Assembly: GCA_022495995.1 (NCBI GenBank)
Contig: JAFEMH010001363.1
Span: 422,266 to 486,265 of the forward strand
Direction of reading: 5' to 3'
DNA length: 64,000 nt
From: Adenophora triphylla var. japonica
Taxonomy: Eukaryota; Streptophyta; Magnoliopsida; Asterales; Campanulaceae
Below the pieces are notes generated by a model. It was not told the DNA's origin, made no database searches, and saw nothing but the letters and a program-made list of their open reading frames with translations. The translations under genes were made by a program, and so were the position numbers. Positions 1-10,741 of the stretch are shown one piece after another. How positions within the stretch are numbered: position 1 is the stretch's first letter; every line of letters begins with the position of its first letter.

Positions 1-529
1 CTTGGTCAAGGTGACGATGAGGACATGATTTGGGAGGCGTATGGCTTGTTGAAGGCTTTTGAGAGGTAAGAAAAGTGTATGGCTTGATGGAGGCCTTTTG
101 TGGGGTAAGGAAAGTGTATGGGGAAGGCATTAGTTGACTTTCTCACATCGATTAATCGGAACGTGAATTATTTCAAGAGATTATTTGTTGAGCAATGCAA
201 GTGATCATATAAAATAAAACCATTTCATTAAATGTAATGTAGGCGTGCAAATAATGTCTTAAGTCTATCAAGAAAAGAAGAAGACTCTTTCATAGAAGAT
301 TTAAGATTAATTACAATGCCCAAGGAGGACTTGATTGAAAGAGGAAAGTACTAGAACCTACGAAGGTTGACTGAGAGACTATATTATTTTTTTATCTTTA
401 TTTTTTTTTTCTTTCTTAAGGATAGGTAACCCCTAGCCTAGCTACTCTTCGCTGGTTAGACTGCCAGGACGCTTGAGCTTTCCATTTTCTGTAACTCCTG
501 GATTCCATTACCGCAGACCGAGGCAGTGA
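1..529. other. unassigned sequence at left edge, probably part of element A
   Basis: No coding region is recognisable. The first 130 bases hold a short imperfect tandem duplication (unit near 46 bp, each copy with GTATGGCTTG and an AAGT end). A pyrimidine-rich tract lies at about 385-416. By position it should be the downstream interior of the minus-strand element A whose gag-like ORF begins at 1738, but nothing in it confirms that. Confidence 0.3.
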
Positions 530-1738
530 TCAGTTACGTGCCCATGATACTGGTGGAAGTGGAGGGACTTGAGGCCATGGAGCAGCTGGAGCAAGTACAA
601 GGTGTCCAAAGAAACGGGCCGGAAAAGTCACGGGGGTGAACTTTGTTGACTGAGCATATTGATGGAAGGAAGTGAACCTGGGAGGACTTTGAGGGATATT
701 GGGATCTGTTTGGGAGGATTCAGCGCTGCGCTGGATGTTTTGAGTGAAAGGGGTAGTACCGGCTGGTTGTGTTTTCAGACTTTTCTCAAGCTTAGAACTA
801 GTTGTCCTGTCAACTTCTCTCACTTAGGGCACTTGGATTTTGCACGGCTGAATCATTTCTTTGCCTGGTTCGACATCTTGGGTCAAAGGAGTGCTGGTAC
901 TCATCATAAGATCAAGCTTCTCCTGCATTTGTTTCACTTGCTCTATCAATACTGCCACATGGGGGTCAACGGGGACTCCCGAGTTACTGGAACTCGCAAC
1001 ATGACTTTTATCAGCAGAGGGAACCACAGTAGCAAACTGGTGAAACTGACGGCTGAATTCATTAAGTTCGGTAGGTGACAGCTGAAAACTTGAATCATCC
1101 GGATTTTCTTTTGGCAACTCATGATTGCATTCAGGTGGGTATAGGGGTTTCAGAACATAGCCACATAGCTCAAACTGATTATGTGAAGCTGGAGCATAAA
1201 CTGGCAGGTATTGCTGAAACTGAGAGACAGGTGGGGTGAAGCCCAATCCGTTCTGGGGAGCTGAGGGCGATGGGGCCCTGATAGCCTGGGATGTTGGAAA
1301 AGACTGAGGAGGAGTGGTCCTTGGCAAGGGATCATATGTGGGTGGGGGAAGGTATTGGTTGTAGGATGGAGGGTATTGGTTATAGGATGAAGGGACTGAA
1401 ATCGCTGTTTCTGAAGTCTCATCTTCGACCATGACCAGAGAACCGTTTGTCTCAACTGTTACCTGAACTCCATGACGACGGAGTGCATCGATAAGCATGG
1501 CTTGCTGTTCCTCATGAACCTTATGGGCATTTTCCAAGGCCATGACTAACTCTTCCTTCCTAACCATCTGATTTCCTGTACCCTCATTGTTTTCTGTCAA
1601 ATCTACCATTCTGACTCTCTGAGCTGACAAAACTGACGATTCTGCCGAACTGTCTGAACCTAAGGTTTTCTGCACTGAAAAGCCGCTGACCCGGTATTCT
1701 CGCCCACTTCTTTCTCGCTGCAGGAAAGGGATAGGCAA
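530..1738 (-). pseudogene. gag: gag-like N-terminal region of element A, interrupted by one stop
   Basis: A 304-codon minus-strand frame opens at 1738 and ends with TAA at 824-826. The same frame stays open for 97 more codons to 530, so one stop splits a region of about 400 codons. Seen in the protein: a short amphipathic stretch (KEELVMALENAHKVHEEQQA, about residue 60 on) that could be a coiled coil, then a long Pro/Tyr/Gln-rich middle with repeated SYNQYPP-type motifs, then a charged tail. There is no CCHC knuckle in the window. It lies about 2.1 kb downstream of the minus-strand primer binding site, where Tat/Ogre-type elements place gag, often after a long leader. Calling it gag rests on this position and composition. 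It could instead be an extra ORF1 of the Ogre type. Confidence 0.45.
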
Positions 1739-1864
1739 GGTTTAGACTCGGGGATAGGTAAGGTTTAGACTCGAAGGTAAGTGTTTAGGCTGAAGGCTCA
1801 AGTAACATGCACTTATCGCTTAAGTTTTACTCAAAACACATTTTCTCCTAATCCTAATTGATCG

Positions 1865-2265
1865 GAAAAGATGAGACCTTGAAAGGTCAAGATTGAAAAT
1901 TGGAGATCGGACCGAGGAGGTCACGATTAGGGATTTAACCATGAAAGGTCGAGATAGGAAAATCGGAGATCGGACCGAGGAGGTCTCGATTAGGGATTTG
2001 ACCATGAAAGGTCGAGATGGAAAATCGGAGATCGGATCGAGGAGGTCTCAATTAGGGATTTAACCATGAAAGGTCGAGATGGAAAATCGGAGATCGGACC
2101 GAGAAGGTCTCGATTAGGGATTTGACCATGAAAGGTCGAGATAGGAAAATCGGAGATCGGACCGAGGAGGTCTCGATTAGGGATTTGACCATGAAAGGTC
2201 GAGATAGAAAAATCGGAGATCGGACCGAGGAGGTCTTGATTAGGGATTCTAGAGATAGGACCATG
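1865..2265 (-). repeat. 62-63 bp minisatellite in the leader of element A
   Basis: About six head-to-tail copies contain GGAGATCGGACCGAGGAGGT followed by a TTGACCATGAAAGGTCGAGAT-like half (GGAGATCGG at 1902, 1965, 2027, 2089, 2152 and 2215, spacing 62-63). Copies differ by only a few bases. It lies between the gag-like ORF and the conserved leader block. Tandem repeats in untranslated parts are common in Tat/Retand-type elements. Confidence 0.9.
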
Positions 2266-3875
2266 CAATTATGATAATTGTTCAAGTTTACTTAAAACAG
2301 TGTCTTTTATTTATTTCTATTTGGTTGGAAAAGGGGTTTTGCCCTTCTTTTTCGCAACTACTCTAGATCCTGGATCAGTGGGTTCCGTCACTACGTCTAT
2401 AAGCCCCTCGTATTCCACCTGTATTTCGACCTCCCAGGGTGGAAAGCCCCGGGCGAGGGTCCTATAGGGCACGCGAATCCCACCGACCGAGAGAAAAGAA
2501 CGCTCCTAACGGGTCTAGCGGGTCATAGGAACTTTTAACGCACGAGCGATGCGGATTATAGTCAAGGCAATACCGGGAAAGTCTCGTCTTTCAGCCTTAA
2601 CGGAATTTCGGCAGAGTTTCGCTTGCGTGAATGACGTTTTGAATTTTCGGCAATGTCCGAGAAGATAATAGGCATGGGTCGGGCGGTAAAAGCCGGATGA
2701 CACAGTGTCACATTGAACTTCGTTGCATACGTTGTGCGTGAGTCGAAGTCGAAGTCAATGCCGAGTTAAGATCTTGCTAATTTTTCCTTGTCGGAATTTT
2801 GGCAGAGCTCCACTTGCGCGAAAGATCTTTGGATTTTTGGCACGGACTCGATCTCGACTCTTACGTATCCTGTGCGGGTCAAGGTCAAAGTCAATGCCGG
2901 AGTCAAGATTCTACCAATTTTTTCCTTGTCGGAATTTCGGCAGAGCTCCGCTTGCGCGAAGGACCTTGACTTCCATTATGGACTAAGGTTTGACCTTTAC
3001 GGGGATATGCAACTGGGCTATATGACACGAACTAGACTAAAAACCAACCAAAAGTCACGGTTTTGTGAAACGTGTGACACGGACTGTGCATTGGTCGACA
3101 CTGGCTGCCATGGGGAGTTTGGGGTGATTCCGTGCGCGCCCGGGAGCATCGTAAGGCTGTCCGTGACTGCAACTGAACAACCACCCCGGGTTAAAGGGAC
3201 GTGCGTGCAAAGTGTACAGGATATATAAGGTGCGCGTAGTGTGCGGTCTCCTAAAAAATGTTCCTTTTTGAGTTAAAACAGAGATTTTCAGAAATGTGTT
3301 TTAAAAGGAATGATTTTTCGGGACGGGGGAAAATGCAACAGTTAAGGCACGTAAATTTTATGGAGCCTGGTCAGCTTTGGAACTGAATAGCCCCAAGCTG
3401 CCTAAGCTGCTAGATTAACCTCAATTTTGTCCTGGTGGAATTGCCAATGAGGCCACCCGGCTGGAATCCGAGGCGGATTAAGTCGTGCGGCTGCATGGAT
3501 CAATTTTCCAGGTTCCAATCCTTTTCAGTTCAGGTTGCTCCCCGAACATTTTAGGCACCTTTCAGCTTCAGAAGGCTTCCTGTTCAGTTTACAGAGTATG
3601 CACAATTCCCAAGATGCAATATGTAATGCAATGCAAAGAAAGAAAAAGCAAGCACGACAAATGGAATCCGTGACGGGAGGCTAACCCGCTCAAAGGAAAA
3701 AGCTTTCTTTTTTTATTATATTTTTTTTTCGAAAAGGGATACCGGTACGTGAGATTGTTAGACCACCGTTTATCCCAAGCCTCGGGTTAGGAAGCGATAC
3801 AGGAAGGTTAGTGGTTTCCACCTATATACTGGGTATCGTTTTATGTTGAAAATGAAAGCTTTCTCCTTTGGTTTA
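2266..3875 (-). other. 5' leader (untranslated region) of element A
   Basis: This stretch between the primer binding site (3876-3893) and the minisatellite has no convincing ORF. The part at about 2290-2545 is, on the minus strand, clearly homologous to the leader of element C at about 25790-26030 (shared words such as TGCCCTATAGGACCCTCGCC and GGAATACGAGGGGCTTATAG). A 138-bp direct duplication (TTCCTTGTCGGAATTT.GGCAGAGCTCC at about 2785 and 2923, with a weaker third copy near 2600) lies in the middle. It is likely packaging or leader RNA rather than coding. Confidence 0.65.
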
Positions 3876-3893
3876 TCCCCAGCGGAGTCGCCA
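3876..3893 (-). other. primer binding site of element A
   Basis: On the minus strand this reads TGGCGACTCCGCTGGGGA, three bases inside an LTR-like end ...ATTCACA. Eighteen bases starting TGG and ending in G/A-rich sequence fit a tRNA 3'-end-complementary PBS. The same TGGCGACTCCG core forms the PBS of element C at 24750. Ogre/Tat elements are reported to use a tRNA-Arg type primer, and the sequence is compatible, but I cannot align it to a tRNA here. Confidence 0.75.
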
Positions 3894-3896
3894 AAC

Positions 3897-4847
3897 TGTG
3901 AATGTGGGGGCCCAAAATCTTTTTTGTGTTTTAATTTGGATTCACTTGAGTTTGAAAACATCCGGTTTAATTTGTTAAAACGAATTCGCCACGCCATTTT
4001 GATTTCCTCAAAACTTTGAAAAAAAGGAATTAGGGTTCGGAGGTTAAGTTACCCCTTGGGAAGAACGGATCCTCGTTCACCCAAGGTGCCTTGCCGAAGC
4101 AAGTCTCCCAAGATTCCATTTTTCGTGCTTGCTTGCGTGCTTTCTTGTGTGCATGTGTTGAAAAGAGGGGGGGGGAATGTTCCAAGTTGTCTTCCGGACG
4201 TATAAACCATTTATTTGGTTATCACTCGGGATTCCTTGGATTTTTATGTGTTCGGGACTTTGATCCCGTCCTCATCTTGGACTTGTGATCATCGCTATTT
4301 GACCTTGGGCCTTGCGTGATCGAGATAGGGACACCGCTTTAGAGTCCAAGGATGATATCCTTTAGAAAGGAATGACCTTTTGCCTATCAATCCTACATCT
4401 TGAGACGATTCGGACTCTTTCGGGGCATTTATGCTCGTCTCAAGTGATGATCGGAGATATGTGGCTAAGGTTCATCCTTTTTTAAAGGAGAATCCGTCTA
4501 TGGCATCTTTAGGTGGAAGAAATGATGTAAAGATAGGACCTTTACACCATCTCGTTCCAAGAGATGCTCCAAGTACCAATGGGGACTAGGGAATGCATAT
4601 TTAAGATAGAAATGACATTTTTAATGAAAAGATAACATTTTATATACAAAGGATGCTATTTGTTTGCAAAGGATGCTTTTTGATGTTAAAGAATGATTTT
4701 TTATACAAAGGATGCAACTTTATGTGGAAAAATAGCATTTTATGTGCAAAGGATGCATAAAGATGTCATTTTGAAGGCAAAGGATGCTACTTTGACGTAA
4801 AGATAAAGCCTTGAATGCAAAGGATGCAACTTTGTGTGTAAAAATGG
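3897..4847 (-). repeat. LTR (5' LTR, partial) of element A
   Basis: In plus orientation it begins TGTGAATGTGGGG, giving the canonical CA end on the minus strand next to the PBS. It contains, as rearranged homologues of the element C LTR, a GGCGTGG word (about 3987) and a hairpin followed by the conserved string TTAACCTCCGAACC (about 4034-4086). The U3 side, about 4610-4845, is a degenerate array of ACAAAGGATGCAA-like units about 30-40 bp apart. It stops where element B pol begins at 4848, so its true outer end is not visible. Confidence 0.55.
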
Positions 4848-7428
4848 GTATATGTCGACGACATGATCATCCACTCAGAAAGCACTCCATGAGAATGAAC
4901 CCAGCGAAGTGAACCTTCGGCATCAAGCGAGGTAAGGTACCGGGGTACATGGTTACAGAAAGGGGTATCGAAGCCGATCCCAAGAAAATCAAGGCCATCA
5001 TCGACATGAAGCCGCCTCAGACTTTGACAAAAGTAAAGAGTTTTATGGGAAGACTTTACTACATCAGTCGCTTCATCAACCAGTTGACATCTCTCTGCGA
5101 GCCCATGTTCAAACTGATGAAGAAGAATGCCGACATCAAATGGGACTCCGAGTGCTAAACAGCTTTTGAGAAAATCAAGACCTACTTGGTGAATCCCCCA
5201 ATTTTGTGCCCGCCACATGAAGACAAGCCACTACTCCTGTATCTGACAGTAACAGACACGTCAATTGGAGCAATGCTGGCACAATAACAGAAAGATTCCA
5301 AGGTTGAGCATGCAATCTACTTCGTAAGCTGGAAGCTTCAAGGAAGTGAACTCAACTACTCAGCATTAGAGAAAACTTGTACCGCCTTGGTAGGGGTAGT
5401 CGGGAAACTAAAACACTACATGCAGTCGCATTCAGTGCTCCTGGTCTCCAAAATGGACCCCGTCCGATATCTCTTCGACAAGCCATCCCTGTCAATGCGA
5501 CTAGCCAAGTGGTCATTCTTCCTGGCTAAGTTGTACATCAAGTACATGGTCAGAAAATCCATGAAGGGCAGAGTAATGGCAGATCAGCTGGCAGACTTCC
5601 CAAGCAGTGAGCCCAAGGGTCCTGATCCGCAGTTTCTGGACGACGGAATCTTCTCACTTGACAGCGCGAACCGCTGGCAACTCTTCTTCGAGGGGCAGCC
5701 AACAAGAAGGGGAATGGTATTGGAATGCTCCTTGTCGATCCCAAGGACGAGCATACTCCCATAGCCATCAAGCTGAATTTCGAAACAACCAATAATGCAG
5801 CAGAATATGAAGCCTGTGCAGCCGGTCTGGAAGCCGCCCTCGAGCGCAACATCTCAGAACTAGAAGTATACGGAGACTCAGCATTGATCAGCAATCAAGT
5901 ATCCAACAAATGGAAGACGGTAGATTCTGGCCTCCAGAAGTACCACGCGTACATGGAGGAGCTCATTGCTCAGTTCAAGGACATCTCTTTTCACTATTTG
6001 CCAAGAGACAGGAACCGCTTCGCGCCCTGGCAACCCTCGCCTCTCTTGTCGAAATTCCCGATGGGAAATCAGTAAAACCCCTCAGAATAGGCAGACGGGA
6101 AACACCCGCTTATTGCTGTGAGATTGAAATAAAAAATGAAACGATCGACGAACCCTGGTACAATCAAATCTACCAGTACCTCCAAAATGGAGAAGCTTCC
6201 TTCACAAATGAAGATGGAAAATACAAAGAAGGGATCAAAGCCAAAAACATGATGGCATTAAAATGCCTGGCATCCCATTTTGTCATTCTGGGGGGTATGT
6301 TGTACAAGAAGCGCCACCAAGGGCCACTCCTTCGGTGTGTAAACAAAGAAAAAGCCAGCGAGCTAATGAACGAAGTTCACAACGGAACCTGCGGTCCGCA
6401 CATGAACGCCAGAGCATTGACACAGATCATTCTTCGTATGGGATACTATTGGATATCGATGGAAACAGACTGCATCCAGTTCGTCCGAAGTTGCGACAAA
6501 TGTCAACGGTTCTCCAACCTCAATCACATCCCTCCTCATGAACTCTATTGCATGACTATACCATGGCCTTTCACCACATGGGGAATCGACGTCATCGGCA
6601 AGATCACTCCACCAGGGACCAATGGTCACAAGTTCATTCTAGTCGCAGTCGACTACTTCACCAAATCGGTAGAAGCCAGATCGTACAAGGTACTGAATTC
6701 TAAGAAGGTGGCCGAGTTCATCAACGAGAACATCATGTGCTGATATGGAGTGCCCAACGAGATCATATCCGACAATGGGACTCACTTCGAGGGAGATTGT
6801 GACCAACTGCTGACCGAATTCAGAGTCACACGTCACAAGTCTTCTCCCTACAGACCACAAACCAATGGTGCAGTAGAGGCAGCAAATAAGACTCTCGCCA
6901 TGATAATCAGAAAGATGACCACCAGAGGTCGGGACTGGCCCGAAAAGCTACATCTAGCCCTCTCGGGGATACGTAACATCGATCAGAACCGCCACAGGGG
7001 AGACTCCGTTCGCGCTTACCTACGAAATGGAAGCAATGTTACCCGTGGAATTGGAAATTCCATCCCTCCGAGTCCTCTTGGAAAATGGGATCAATGAAGT
7101 CGAATGGCTACAGAGCCGTCATGATGAACTTGCTCTACTCGACGAGCGCAGATTGAAAGCCATGGAACACACTCGAGCCTACCAGAGCAGAATGGCCCGA
7201 GCATTCGATAAGAAAGTCAAGATCCGAGACATCAGAGAAGGCGACTTGGTGCTAAAGGAAAAACCTCCTACGCAGACCAATCCCCTCGGAAAGTGAGAAC
7301 CTACCTGGATAGGACCGTTCGTGGTACAAAGAATCTTCTCCGGAGGAACCATGAAGTTAGCAGACTTGGACGGGAACCCTTTCGTTAACCCCATGAACGA
7401 AAGCAAGCTCCGCAGATACTTCGTTTGA
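4848..7428 (+). pseudogene. pol: element B pol: RT end, RNase H, second RNase H, integrase (broken)
   Basis: The RT part starts directly at VYVDDMIIHSE (4848), followed by KVKSFMGRLYYISRFINQL (about 5030). RNase H covers about 5160-5600, ending ADQLADFP. The second (archaeal-like) RNase H is at 5725-6030 with NNAAEYEACAAGLEAAL and VYGDSALI. Integrase spans about 6370-7428: zinc-finger remnant HNGTCGPHMN...CDKCQ, catalytic Asp in TWGIDVIGK, second Asp in SDNGTHFEG, Glu in AVEAANKTL, then a GPF/Y-type end WIGPFVVQRIFSGG. Damage includes a stop near 4890, TAA at 5156 and 5285, TGA at 6741 (where Arg is expected) and TGA at 7297 (where Trp is expected). There are frameshifts near 4895, 5720, 6000 and 7010. 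Several stops fit C-to-T change at CAA/CGA codons. It is a fossil. Confidence 0.88.
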
Positions 7429-7878
7429 GGAAGAGCACGAGTCAACTCTCCTTCCCCATACACCACCCCTCAGTAAAATAAAAGTGCTAAAAGAGTAATA
7501 CCCAACTAGATACATTCCCGCTAATGATCCAGGTAAAAAACAGGGTCGCACTTCTTTTGTCTTTGTTTTTCTCAAATTCACCTAAAGTGTCGAACTACGG
7601 TGACCTGAGCCCCTTAGTCCAATTGTAAAAGGGGAACGTAGGCAGCCATCATTGGTTCGGTCTCAAAAACAAAAAAAAATACAGTAAGCATCAATTGCTT
7701 GTGTTTCGAAAAACTCTTTTCAATTAACCTACAAATTCATTACGGTTAAAACAATCTTTGATGAGTTCAAGCACGGTCAACTCTTGACTCGCAACACGCT
7801 AGCAAAACTACAATAAAACATTAATCAGTTAATGTGTCTGCAATGATAATGGGTGGATACTCGACAAAGAAGGTCAAC
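7429..7878 (+). other. spacer after pol with conserved stem-loop in element B
   Basis: After the pol stop the sequence AAGTGCTAAAAGAGTAATAC (7481) matches the duplicated spacer of element C at 32367 and 32472. A stem-loop follows at 7592-7642: outer helix CTACG (7595-7599)/CGTAG (7637-7641) and inner helix CCCCTT (7610-7615)/AAGGGG (7629-7634), then GCAGCC. No ORF is convincing here. Confidence 0.6.
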
Positions 7879-9344
7879 CTAGTTTCCCGTACTTGGTCCT
7901 TCATCCTTCTTCCCCTTCCCTTTCCCACGGCGAGTGTTCTTCACCTTCATAGGGAATATTCCGGTAGTCCTTCTACCTGGCTCAGGGACCCTTCCCGATG
8001 CCTCCGTCAAGCCTGTAGCTGTCAACGCAGCCCTTTCCCTAGCTCTGTCTTGAGCTACCTCTCTTTGAGCCATCATGACCGTGCTTTGATTGGCCTCCCG
8101 ATCAGCATTGGCCTCATAGTCAGCCATGTCGTTCCCAGTACGATTCCGAGGGTTAGCCCCCGCTTCAGTCCTCCCCAAGGTCGAGCTGTCAAGGTGATCA
8201 GTAACCAACAGCTCATCCCGTCTCCACAAGATAACCATTTGTGTCTCCCCTATACACTCTTCATACCAGTTCAGATACTGCATCGACAGAACAGTGCCCC
8301 CTCTCCGGTGAAAGAGAACCCTGGCAGGAAAGGACGTGTATTGCCACCACCGTGTGAGCAGCAATAGCGTCGAAGGATCTTCCATCAGCAGAGATCCCAC
8401 CTCGAAGGTAGCAGCATGAACTAAACCCGTCAATGGCACCTCGCTCCACTGCACTGTCGCAGAACCAACGATGGAATGTAGAAAGACGTCTGAGACAGCC
8501 CCGGCACTCTGACAACCAATAGACCCTCCTGAGCGGTCCGACAAGTCTGTAACTTCCAGTGGGGAACCCACCATTGCAAGTGATGCGTGCGGAGTCTGGC
8601 CATCCAGAGCTCCAGCTCAGCCTGATCGCCCCCTATCACCAGAGGTCGAGAGAAGGACCAAGCGTCACAAGACATTGGCACCTCGGGCATCATCTGCAAC
8701 CTCTCTCTCAACCATATGGTAAGCATAGCGGGACTCCCTCCCCATATGTATCGACTGCCGGTCACCATCCGACCTATGCCCAGGAACGTCTCGCCCAGAA
8801 CCAAAGGCACGATGTCTCCCCCGTTCCGGCACTGCCTCACCAGGTCCAGTACACTGTGATGGCACACACCCAGGGACGTGAACATGAACAGAGTAGCGAT
8901 CGCGCACAGAGCAAATGCGTCCCACGCAAAAATGCTCCCCTTAGCTCCGGAAAATCTATCGGGCAGTCCCGAAATGTCGACATAATCAGTGTTCAATATC
9001 AGCATCCCGTATGCTTCTCCAGCCGAGATACCAAGCAGAGACACTAGCTTCTCAACAGTGGTCATGCCACCAGCATAGGGAAGAACTAGATGCTCTGTCT
9101 CAGGTCCTCCCAGAATGGCTCGAAAATCTTCAAACGTAGGAGTGATTTCGTTGTACGAGAAGTTGTACACATTCCTCCGCACATCCCATAAGCGAGCCGC
9201 TGCTCTCAAAAGATCCCAATCTGGCATGAGCTCCTTCAAAGCCCAAATAGATTTCATCCCGTAACAGCCTTCAAAAAACCCCTTGTGTTGCCTCGTGTGG
9301 TTCCGTACCCACGACTGAAAATTTTCCAAGTATCGCTCTTGCAT
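7879..9344 (-). CDS. element B antisense ORF1, DUF7745-like/plant-mobile-domain-related (one frameshift)
   Basis: The minus-strand ATG at 9344 opens 304 codons (to 8430). The protein then continues in a second frame of 231 codons (8574 to 7879), so one missing base near 8440 is the only lesion I find. Features are: an opening NFQSWVRNHTRQHKGFFEGC; the block LLRAAARLWDVRRNVYNFSYNEITPTFEDFRAILGG at about residues 45-80, which resembles the WDP...F.F...ELTPT.EEY.ALL pattern of the plant DUF7745 family; hydrophobic ALCAIATLFMF; FYIPSLVLRQ then VPLTGL; and a basic C-terminus with GRRTTGIFP. The same protein, with matching domain order and C-terminal motif, lies in element C at 34381-32853. Antisense extra ORFs downstream of pol are known in some Tat/Retand elements; their function is unknown. 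The family name is my recognition, not a search. Confidence 0.7.
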
Positions 9345-9914
9345 CCGAGACGATAGCTTAGGAAAGGGAGCTATGAAGGAAAGTGAAAGAAGCCTTAGGA
9401 ATTGGAAAGAAATTCAGCCAACTGATTAAAGCAATGCGCAGTTTCTTACGAATTGCAAAGCTGAAACTGCAATTTAAAAGACTCTGGAATTTCATTCTCA
9501 GTCTGGCCGGACTCTCTCTGCAGTTGACTTGGTCAACTCTGCAGCCAGCTGCTCCTAAATTGGAAGCAATTCCAAACAAAGCCCTGTTCATGCCTTTATG
9601 AATCTGCGTGCTGCCCCTGGTTTCAATCAACCAATGCCAACACCTCTTCCGCCTCGGGCTCGTGCAACAGTGCAATTAATTAATAATCAATGCATATAGG
9701 CATAAATTTTGACCCGTTCAATTTTTCATGCATGTTCCATTTTATTTATTTTTTTGATCAACCTACTTGCTTATTTGCCAAAATAAAAAGAAGGTAATCA
9801 CTGAATAGATGTGCGAAGTACAGGTTCCGCCCCAAGGGCGCCTTTTCAAATACAGTTCAAGTCAAATTGTTCCGGACAATACATGCATTTTGTCTAAAAA
9901 GCAATAAAGAAGGA
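9345..9914. other. spacer between the two antisense ORFs of element B
   Basis: About 570 bases separate the antisense ORFs. AT content rises around 9690-9790 (TTTATTTATTTTTTTGATC). The plus-strand 72-codon frame at 9383 and the overlapping minus-strand frame have no recognisable motif. By analogy with element C this should hold the 3' end of antisense ORF2 and the promoter of antisense ORF1, but the 12-bp palindrome found there in C is not present here. Confidence 0.4.
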
Positions 9915-10721
9915 CTACTCCGAGTCCTGCTCGTTATCCGAGCACTCGACGCACTGCTCCGCAGCAGCCGGATCTGTCGAAAACAGATAATCTTCGAATT
10001 CCTCCAGGCGGGAATACGCGAAAGGCCTCCTCTGTGCCTGCGAACTCGAAGACTCTCCCCTCTCGTGCCCCGAGTGCGAAGGAGGATGAGCTCCAAACCC
10101 AGCCGTTCCGCCCGCGAACTGGCCAAATCCCTGCGCAAAGTCCTCTCCACCAGCCGTGGGAGCAGACGAACCTCTCGGCCTAGACGGCCTCGGCTCACGA
10201 ACATCCACGGTCCTCCGGGAATTGCACCTCAGGAACGCCACGAGCCTCCTAGTGTAGTTGGCCCACCCATCCAACTGTTTCATAGCCTCGTTGTACGTAC
10301 GGCCAGACACCTGCAAACCAGGAAAGTCATCAGAAGACAAGCAGAAAGTACAGATGCAACATTTGCAGAATGCTACTATCAAATGCAGAAAATCAAAAGT
10401 GCTCACCAAAGCGTTGGGGTCCGCCCTGTACCGTGGTCTCGGCTCCTCCGGGATCGGGATCACCAGTCGTCTGCGCGAACCGTCCAGCCCCTCGTACGCC
10501 AACCTAGCGCATGGGAGCGGGAGATCTCGGGGATATCCAAGGCCCTTTCCCTCCCTGTGTTGCACCTGCGGGCTCCTCAGCCTCATCCTCAAGAAAATGT
10601 CGTAGTCGTCTCCCGCTATGACATACTTGGTATAGAACACACCCTGTCTATACCTCTCCAACTCCTCTATCGGCATCGACAGAGGATGCTGCATGTGCAG
10701 AGGTAGATCCACCGGCACCAT
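9915..10721 (-). CDS. element B antisense ORF2, C-terminal part, with a predicted intron
   Basis: The open frame of 268 codons runs from ATG at 10721 to 9915. Middle motifs YDIFLRMRLRSPQVQHREGKGLG match antisense gene 2 of element C (TFVLRRPRMPQVLEREGLG at about 35590). After this, 10311-10406 looks like a 96-bp intron: donor TTG|GTGAGC and acceptor TTTGCAG|GTGTCT, phase 0. The intron is divisible by three and stop-free, so the frame stays open either way; it encodes a Cys/Phe-rich stretch unlike its surroundings. The next exon QLDGWANYTRRLVAFLRC aligns with the last exon in C. The C-terminus is Ser/Gly-rich and acidic (ECSDNEQDSE). The N-terminal plant-mobile-like part present in C is missing. 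The function is unknown. Confidence 0.65.
   Translation of the reverse strand: MVPVDLPLHMQHPLSMPIEELERYRQGVFYTKYVIAGDDYDIFLRMRLRSPQVQHREGKGLGYPRDLPLPCARLAYEGLDGSRRRLVIPIPEEPRPRYRADPNALVSTFDFLHLIVAFCKCCICTFCLSSDDFPGLQVSGRTYNEAMKQLDGWANYTRRLVAFLRCNSRRTVDVREPRPSRPRGSSAPTAGGEDFAQGFGQFAGGTAGFGAHPPSHSGHERGESSSSQAQRRPFAYSRLEEFEDYLFSTDPAAAEQCVECSDNEQDSE
10311..10406 (-). other. predicted intron in antisense ORF2 of element B
   Basis: The minus-strand boundaries are GTGAGC and a pyrimidine-rich ...CCTGGTTTGCAG. The position corresponds exactly to intron 3 of the homologous antisense gene in element C (35334-35439), where it is needed to avoid a stop. Confidence 0.65.
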
Positions 10722-10741
10722 CGGAAGGGACCGTGATAGTA

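Noticed and set aside
1865..2265. CRISPR-like regular repeats (also 37970-38890 and 39118-39370)
   Set aside because: Units are contiguous tandem repeats without unique spacers, in a plant retroelement context.
8430..8574. Programmed frameshift shared by antisense ORF1 in elements B and C
   Set aside because: On alignment the frame changes are at different bases: B lost a base after LRQ, C changed before RQLW. They look like independent lesions.
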